The notes under the pieces: generated by a model
Databases searched by the model: none
The model's input: the letters and a program-made list of their open reading frames with translations, nothing else
What the model was told of the DNA's origin: nothing
Shown here: positions 56,672 to 64,000 of the stretch, one piece after another
Layout: every line of letters starts with the position of its first letter
Numbering within the stretch: position 1 is the first letter of the stretch
Position numbers and translations under genes: made by a program
Assembly (NCBI GenBank): GCA_029216955.1
Contig: JANAVB010033216.1
Location: 6,509,138-6,573,137 of the forward strand
DNA length: 64,000 nucleotides
Direction: 5' to 3'
DNA from: Iris pallida
Taxonomy: Eukaryota; Streptophyta; Magnoliopsida; Asparagales; Iridaceae

Positions 56672-59517
56672 TGTAATGCCTGTGGTTCGTATTACGTATT
56701 TCTGGAAAACGTGTACGTATTTATTCTTGTATTGCATGATTCCTTGTTTAGTTTTCTTCATGGCTTGGCTTGGTTTATTCTTGGCCCGGGTTGGCTTGGT
56801 TCGGTTGGGATTATTTTGGTTCATCATGAACCATGGATAAACCCCCTACCTACCACCACCTTTGATATTTATTGCAATTTCTTCTTTCTCTCTCTTCATT
56901 ACTCATCTTCGTCTTCCATTTATTCCCTTCACCTACCAGAGAGAGAGAGAGAGAGAGGTCTAGGCAAGTGCACCTTGCCACCACTTGAGAGCCACTTTTT
57001 ATTTGTCCATTAGCTAGATTAGGCCATAGTGATCAACATTAGAACTTGACATTTTGCGATTTTGAGTCTCCATTGTTCTAGATCTAAGTTTCTTCTATTT
57101 TTGGTTTTGCATAGCTTTGATCTATTTAAGTTGTATTTTTATGGGTTTTGATGTTCTTATGTTGGAGAGGATTGAATTTCACCCAAGATAGAACTTTGCA
57201 AAGTTGGATTTGGACTTGTTTTGACCAAGTTATGGACTTTTGAAGCTTTGGGTTCAACCATGGAGTTCTTGCTGTTTGGAGAAGACAGTGAGCAGTGCAC
57301 GAGCTTTTTAGCTTGTGCCACTGAGTTGCGCGCGCTCTTTAGCGCAGCGCAGTCCCCATACGCTGCCTTTTGGGAGCGTATGTCTCGCATACGCTCGCTT
57401 GCTTGACAAGGAGTCGTATGGAGCCCATACGCTGCCTTTTGGGAGCGTATGTCTCGCATACGCTCGCTTGCTTGACAAGGAGTCATATGGAGCCCATACG
57501 CTGGCTTTTGGGAGCGTATGTCTCGCATACGCTCGCTTGCTTGACAAGGAGTCGTATGGAGCCCATACGCTGGCTTTTGGGAGCGTATGTCTCGCATACG
57601 CTTGCTTGCTTGACAAGGAGTCGTATGGAGTCCATGCGCTGCCTTTTGGAAGCGTATGACTTGCATATGCCTGACCTGAGCGTATCCTGACCTGAGCGTA
57701 TCCTGACCTGAGCGTATGACTTTGGCACTGAGCGTATGGCCTTTGGCAGACTTGGTCTTATGTCAGCGTGTTAGTTTGGTTATATTTTCCTTAAGCTTGG
57801 CTCTTCTATAGCCCTGTATATTGATATTTTATTTGATATTTTACGTCCATTTTATATCCTTACGCCTTTTATCCTGAACTTGATAATCACGAATTGATTG
57901 GCATGATTGAAATGACAATTGTACATGAATTGATAGTGACCCTTAGTGGTGCGCTCCTGACAAGTAACCTGACTTGACACGATAGTGACCCGTGGTGGTG
58001 CACTCCTGACATGATTAACCTGACATGACTTGATAGTGGCCCGTCGTGGCGCACTCCTGACTAGCACTCTTGATATGATAAACCTGACACGATATTTCTC
58101 GAAATGCTGTTGCGACGGCTACCTGACATGACATGACCTGTATAATGACCTGGACACCGTGGGCGATTGTGCTTGTACAAATAAACCAGTCCTGTCTTAC
58201 ATCATGTCTAGGACAGGGACTCCTGAGTACCACGGTCAGGAGTACCTACTGAAATGGACTAAGGCTAACAACTAGAATAAATTCAGTAGTCATGAAGAGA
58301 TTTCCCAGCTACAGGCAATCCCGTTATCTGGGCGCCCCACTTGGGATCTGTAGCCTGCCGTCGAGTAGGGCACATTTCCAGCACACTGTCATGTGTTGTA
58401 CCCTCTAAGTCACCAAAGGGTACATGCATTTCCTGGACGATGTACCCACTTGAATTCAATCCCTGATTGCGTCCGGATAGCCTGGATGGTCTGCAGGGCT
58501 TGCGGCTGTGGAATAATCTCACTGCATCTTGCTAGTAATTAGACCTGTGATAACCCTAGTTAGTTAACTATAAAGCCGTACTCTTTGCTTGGCCGTGATT
58601 GATTGGATGGAGTCTAGTCCAGCTTGTCTCGTCCCGATCCTGTATAAGGTTATGACATGACATGATTACTCGTGCTTTACTTTAATTTAATATCAAGATT
58701 GTTACATATCCTGAATACTTTTTTTATCTTGTCGATAAATGGTGAGAATTCCAAGTTCTGTTCAGACGAAGGGTTACAACCCCGGTCCTTGTTTGGTTTA
58801 CGGGTTGTAACCTGGTTATCTGAATAGTCCCATGGTTATCTCATCGTATATCATCCTGCCATGCTTTTCTTAAAATTACTGTCTTTTATTATGTAATTAT
58901 ACTCTTGTGCTGATTGTTGGTTTTAGTTCTTAAGTGAAGCTTCCTTTGTGGCACTTGCTCTTTCTGGGGTCTGACCCAGCTGGTTTTGTATGGCCAGATA
59001 CCAGAGCAGCTCCAGAGGATCTACCGGTTTTCCAGCCCGATGGTGAACACCAGGCGTAACCAGGGCAACGAGTGGGTTTATTTTTGCTCTCCCACTCTAT
59101 TGTAAAATTATTTTTTTGAGGCGTTTAGCCGCCGAGCAAGTGTTAGCTCGGGTACATTTTACTTACTGTCTGCCTACGGGCTGTAACATGATTGGCAACC
59201 TAGGGTTGATCATGTATGACTAAAACTCTTGCTAGTCCTCACATTTTGTAACGACTAGCTTCATGATCAGCTGAATATGTAATGTTTGGGACGCCTTACT
59301 ATTGTATATTTGGTGATCTTACATCTTATAACATTTATCTACTTACTTGTGATTGAGACAATAGGCTATTTTATGACCTTAAGAGACTGATGGATTGTAG
59401 TGAAACCCTCACATATCTAGACAGCCGTGACCGTATAGCGGTGTGGATTCCATACCGTTATACGTAGCTGGCTATGTCTGCCCCCGCTCTCCAGTATTCT
59501 GGTTCTGGGGCGTGACA
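56672..59517 (+). repeat. Gag-only Gypsy, LTR 1
   Basis: 2846 bp, from TGTAATGCCTGTGG to GGGGCGTGACA. It holds a GA microsatellite (about 56938-56960), five 69-bp hairpin repeats (57357-57655), three 16-bp CTGACCTGAGCGTATC repeats (57671-57718) and degenerate GATAGTGACCC repeats near 57925-58050. Open frames across the repeats are by-products of the 69-bp (23-codon) period. The base before the LTR is G of AAAAG, a candidate target duplication. Confidence 0.85.
57357..57655. repeat. 69-bp hairpin repeats in LTR 1
   Basis: Units starting CATACGCTGCC occur at 57357, 57426, 57495, 57564 and 57633 (the last partial). Each carries GAGCGTATG-TCTCG-CATACGCTC, a perfect 9-bp stem with a 5-nt loop. 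About three CATACGCT/AGCGTATG words occur per unit. They may be U3 regulatory repeats; that is inferred. Confidence 0.92.
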
Positions 59518-61124
59518 TGGTTTAAGTGGTGGCCCATGCAGGTCTTGTAAATCAAGATATACGAGGGTTTACCGAATAGATGTCTCAACCAGTACTCGCC
59601 CTTGATCTCTGCTCGTATCCTCTTGATTCCTGAAAATTCTTGTCCTGATCACATGCTTGTAATCGTTGATCTGTCCTGGTCCTTCCTTATTGTTCCCATG
59701 TCGTCTTCTTCAGCGTCATTGTTCGTGGTCCTACCGACCAGCAAGACGGATCACCTCCCGTAGACCAGCAGCAACCAGAAGATCAGGCCCAGAACTCAGG
59801 AGCAGCCTCCCGAGTCGTACCTACTGGAGGAGAGCCGCCAGTTCAGCCAGTCCAGCCTGCAGAGCCTGATGATGGCACTTTGGTGGATCTCATCAGATCA
59901 TTGTTAGCTTCCCAGGATCGTAGAGGCGATGCCTTGCACCAGGCAGTGGAAGATGCTCTGAACAGAGGCGGTCATCCAAGGAACAGTACAGCGAACAGTT
60001 TCAAGCGCCTGAACCCTCCATTCTTCGATGGCAGTGAAGATGCTATCGCTGCTGACGCGTGGCTCCAGGACACATAAGTCATTCTAGAGGCAGCCAGAAC
60101 CCCAGAAGACGAGAAGGTGGCCGTTGTGCGCCGCAGTTATTGGATCTTGCCCGCAGCTGGTGGATAGCACAGGCCGTGGGATTAGTGGCCCCTATCCCAT
60201 GGGCACTATTCAGAGAGAGATTCCAGACTAAGTACTTCGATGCGGTGGCTCGGTACGATCTACAGACCAAGTTTACCAACCTGAAGCAAGGAGGAAGAAC
60301 GGTCGACGAATATGCGGCCGAGTTTTCCAGGCTTAGTCGGTTTGCTCCCACTTTGGTGGCGACCGAGTTTGACAGAGCCCAGCGGTTCCAGCAAGGGCTC
60401 CACCTCGAGATTTTGTTGGCAGTGGAACAGTTTGAGCATCAGACTTTTGATGCAGTGTTGAGGGCAGCTAGGAGGCACGAGTATACCTCCCACAGAATAG
60501 TTGACAGGACCGGAGGTCGGAAGCGATCTCACGGCCAGATGACCCAGTCGACAGCACCAGCCCCGGCAGTCAGGGCTTTGACAATTGGAACTCCGAGGCA
60601 GGCGGCCTCAGTGACGTCGGTCACGTCCCCTCAGCAACAGAAACAGAAGCAGTCTTCCGCAATGGGCTGCACTCATTGTGGGAAGCCAGGACACGTAGTT
60701 TCGGAGTGTCGCAGAGCACTGGGATTGTGTTTAGCTTATGGAGCACCGGACCACATGATAGGGTCCTGCCCGAATAGAGCTGGTTCCTCCTCTTCGGCCC
60801 AGACTAGTCCCTCGGTAAGGGGACCAGCCCCAGTCCAGCAGCCGCAGCAGTATCCATTACAGAGGCCATTGCCGCCTCAGGCCTTAGCTTTCCAGCTGCA
60901 GAGGCCCCAGCAGTATGCTCAGGTCCAAGCTCAGATTCAGAACCGGTCGAGAGGTTCCTAGCAGGATATCTTCCCTCTTCTCGTGCCTTCAATTTCCTTG
61001 CTTACATACATGACTGCATGATTGATTGCTTAGTATAGCTTGCCTGTGATTAGTCTAGATGTCCTTGCCACTCTAGCCTCTTGATTAAATTCCGAGGACG
61101 GAATTCTTTTAAGGTGGGTAGAGT
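59518..61124 (+). mobile_element. Gag-only internal region (TR-GAG-like Gypsy)
   Basis: The 1.6-kb internal region has a primer-binding start TGGTTTAAGTGGTGGCCC, gag, and a polypurine tract (about AAGGTGGGTAGAGT, 61111-61124) before the second LTR. There is no protease, RT, RNase H or integrase. Such elements are known in plants (TR-GAG) and must be mobilised by other Gypsy elements. Confidence 0.82.
59706..60961 (+). pseudogene. Gag protein of the gag-only Gypsy, inactivated
   Basis: An N-terminal frame (VRGPTDQQDGSPPVDQQQ, then LVDLIRSLLASQDRR, FKRLNPPFFDGSED, ADAWLQDT) stops at TAA 60075-60077 and shifts frame near 60125. It continues with LARSWWIAQ, RFQTKYFDAVARYD, GGRTVDEYAAEFSRLSRFAP and a CCHC knuckle (CTHCGKPGHVVSEC). 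A second knuckle has lost its second cysteine (CLAYGAPDHMIGSC). It ends at TAG 60959-60961. The start codon is not certain; an acceptor-like TCTTCTTCAG precedes the frame. Confidence 0.85.
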
Positions 61125-63939
61125 TGTAATGCCTGTGGTTCGTATTACGTATTTCTAGAATACGTGTACGTATTTATTCTTGTATTGCATGATTCCTTGT
61201 TTAGTTTTCTTCATGGCTTGGCTTGGTTTATTCTTGGCCCGGGTTGGCTTGGTTCGGTTGGGATTATTTTGGTTCATCATGAACCATGGATAAACCCCCT
61301 ACCTACCACCACCTTTGATATTTATTGCCATTTCTTCTTTCTCTCTCTTCATTACTCATCTTCTTCTTCCATTTATTCCCTTCACCTACCAGAGAGAGAG
61401 AGAGAGGTCTAGGCAAGTGCACCTTGCCACCACTTTTTATTTGTCCATTAGCTAGATTAGGCCATGGTGATCAACATTAGAACTTGACATTTTGCGATTT
61501 GGAGTCTCCATTGTTCTAGATCTAAGTTTTTTCTATTTTTGGTTTTGTATGGTTTTGATCTATTTAAGTTGTATTTTTATGGGTTTTGATGTTCTTATGT
61601 TGGAGAGGATTGAATTTCACCCAAGATAGAACTTTGCAAAGTTGGATTTGGACTTGTTTTGACCAAGTTATGGACTTTTGAAGCTTTGGGTTCAACCATG
61701 GAGTTCTTGCTGTTTGGAGAAGACAGTGAGCAGTGCACGAGCTTTTTAGCTTGTGCCATTGAGTTGCGCACGCTCTTTAGCGCAGCGCAGTCCCCATACG
61801 CTGCCTTTTGGGAGCGTATGTCTCGCATACGCTCGTTTGCTTGACAAGGAGTCGTATGGAGCCCATACGCTGCCTTTTGGGAGCGTATGTCTCGCATACG
61901 CTCGCTTGCTTGACAAGGAGTTGTATGGAGCCCATACGCTGCCTTTTGGGAGCGTATGTCTCGCATACGCTCGCTTGCTTGACAAGGAGTCGAATGGAGC
62001 CCATACGCTGCCTTTTGGGAGCGTATGTCTCGCATACGCTCGCTTGCTTGACAAGGAGTCGTATGGAGTCCATGCGCTGCCTTTTGGAAGCGTATGACTT
62101 GCATACGCCTGACCTGAGCGTATCCTGACCTGAGCGTATGACTTTGGCACTGAGCGTATGGCCTTTGGCAGACTTGGTCTTATGTCAGCGTGTTAGTTTG
62201 GTTATATTTTCCTTAAGCTTGGCTCTTCTATAGCCCTGTATATTCATATTTTATTAGATATTTTACGTCCATTTTATATCCTTACGCCTTTTATCCTGAA
62301 CTTGATAATCACGAATTGATTGGCATGATTGAAATGACAATTGTACATGAATTGATAGTGACCCTTAGTGGTGCGCTCCTGACAAGTAACCTGACTTGAC
62401 ACGATAGTGACCCGTGGTGGTGCACTCCTGACATGATTAACCTGACATGACTTGATAGTGGCCCGTCGTGGCGCACTCTTGACTAGCACTCTTGATATGA
62501 TAAACCTGACGCGATATTTCTCGAAATGCTGTTACGACGGCTACCTGACATGACATGACCTGTATAATGACCTGGACACCGTGGGCGATTGTGCTTGTAC
62601 AAATAAACCAGTCCTGTCTTGCATCATGTCTAGGACAGGGACTCCTGAGTACCACGGTCAGGAGTACCTACTAAAATGGACTAAGGCTAACAACTAGAAT
62701 AAATCCAGTAGTCATGAAGAGATTTCCCAGCTACAGGCAATCCCGTTATCTGGGCGCCCCACTTGGGATCTGTAGCCTGCCGTCGAGTAGGGCACATTTC
62801 CAGCACACTGTCATGTGTTGTACCCTCTAAGTCACCAAAGGGTACGTGCGTTTCCTGGACGATGTACCCACTTGAATTCAATCCTTGATTGCGTCCGGAT
62901 AGCCTGGATGGTCTGCAGGGCTTGCGGCTGTGGAATAATCTCACTGCATCTTGCTAGTAATTAGACCTGTGATAACCCTAGTTAGTTAACTATAAAGCCG
63001 TACTCTTTGCTTGGCCGTGATTGATTGGATGGAGTCTAGTCCAGCTTGTCTCGTCCCGATCCTGTATAAGGTTATGACATGACATGATTACTCGTGCTTT
63101 ACTTTAATTCAATATTAAGATTGTTACATGTCCTGAATACTTTTTTTATCTTGTCGATAAATGGTGAGAATTCCAAGTTCTGCTCAGACGAAGGGTTACA
63201 ACCCCGGTCCTTGTTTGGTTTACGGGTTGTAACCTGGTTATCTGAATAGTCCCATGGTTATCTCATCGTATATCATCCTGCCATGCTTTTCTTAAAATTA
63301 CTGTCTTTTATTATGTAATTATACTCTTGTGCTGATTGTTGGTTTTAGTTCTTAAGTGAAGCTTCCTTTGTGGTACTTGCTCTTTCTGGGATCTGACCCA
63401 GCTGGTTTTGTATGGACAGATACCAGAGCAGCTCCAGAGGATCTACCGGTTTTCCAGCCCGATGGTGAACACCAGGCGTAACCAGGGCAACGAGTGGGTT
63501 TATTTTTGCTCTCCCACTCTATTGTAAAATTATTCTTTTGAGGCGTTTAGCCGCCGAACAAGTGTTAGCTCGGGTACATTTTACTTACTGTCTGCCTACG
63601 GGCTGTAACATGATTGGCAACCTAGGGTTGATCATGTATGACTAAAACTCTTGCTAGTCGTCACATTTTGTAACGACTAGCTTCATGATCAGCTGAATAT
63701 GTAATATTTTGGACGCCTTACTATTGTATATTTGGTGATCTTACATCTTGTAACATTTATCTGCTTACTTGTGATTGAGACAATAGGCTATTTTATGACC
63801 TTAAGAGACTGATGGATTGTAGTGAAACCCTCACATATCTAGACAGCCGTGACCGTATAGTGGTGTGGATTCCATACCGTTATACGTAGCTGGCTATGTC
63901 TGCCCCCGCTCTCCAGTATTCTGGTTCTGGGGCGTGACA
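61125..63939 (+). repeat. Gag-only Gypsy, LTR 2
   Basis: 2815 bp, collinear with LTR 1. It has a shorter GA tract, a missing segment near 61430, two copies of the 16-bp repeat where LTR 1 has three, and again five 69-bp units (61795, 61864, 61933, 62002, 62071). It is followed by another internal region and not by flanking DNA. Confidence 0.85.
61795..62093. repeat. 69-bp hairpin repeats in LTR 2
   Basis: Five units with the same 69-bp period and the same 9-bp hairpin as in LTR 1. The copy number is the same as in LTR 1. Confidence 0.92.
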
Positions 63940-64000
63940 TGGTTTAAGTGGTGGCCCATACAGGTCTTGTAAATCAAGATATGCGAGGGTTTACCGAATA
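63940..64000 (+). mobile_element. Start of a second internal region
   Basis: The 61 bp after LTR 2 match 59518-59578 with two differences, including the primer-binding start. The array therefore continues as LTR-internal-LTR-internal beyond the window. Confidence 0.85.

Noticed and set aside
57357..57655. CRISPR-like regular repeats
   Set aside because: The units are directly adjacent with no unique spacers, lie in LTRs, and the genome is a plant.
57157..57666. 169-codon minus-strand frame with repeated peptide, and the same at 61595-62104
   Set aside because: It arises from the 69-bp repeats, whose length is divisible by three; other frames are open there too. No family resemblance.

Overview
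The window is nuclear DNA of a flowering plant, most likely a eudicot. Plant L1-type LINEs, Ty1/copia and Ty3/gypsy elements (one with very long LTRs), MITEs and a plastid-type tRNA-Ser sequence fill it. It holds one ordinary host gene and about 50 kb of transposable elements. I cannot name the species.

Host gene (minus strand). Three exons of one conserved plant single-pass membrane protein lie at 28207-28382, 2521-2710 and 1936-2162. Splice phases and protein continuity match at both junctions, so the intron between the first two is 25.5 kb (2711-28206), with a GC-AG border. The first (signal-peptide) exon is not identified.

Inside that intron: a TIR repeat with a perfect 123-bp duplication (2908-3714); three L1-type LINEs, A (minus, 4653-10334), B (minus, 10518-15795) and C (plus, 15844-21388), with B and C head to head; a plastid-type tRNA-Ser(UGA) copy directly 5' of LINE A; a decayed minus-strand Copia (22.6-26.1 kb) with an inverted RT fragment beside it; and an RTE-type LINE tail (26.76-27.16 kb).

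Upstream of the gene: a minus-strand Copia end with LTR (to 29580) abuts a plus-strand Copia (29581-33543). The latter carries a 127-bp insertion with a 7-bp target duplication. A 34-base poly(G) tract, a Gypsy 3' remnant (about 34.2 kb on) and about 6 kb of AT-rich DNA follow.

40.5-50.8 kb: one complete Gypsy (chromovirus-like) element with 2.58-kb LTRs and TSD AGTAT. It sits inside a second copy of the TIR repeat. Its gag contains a convincing 74-nt spliceosomal intron; pol has one frameshift and one stop.

50.8-64 kb: MITEs, a possible small solo LTR, part of a minus-strand Gypsy LTR, and a gag-only (TR-GAG-like) Gypsy with 2.8-kb LTRs. The gag-only element is arranged LTR-internal-LTR-internal, running off the window end. 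Each of its LTRs holds five 69-bp repeats that each contain a perfect 9-bp-stem hairpin.

None of the transposon coding regions is intact. I saw no rRNA genes or CRISPR arrays.
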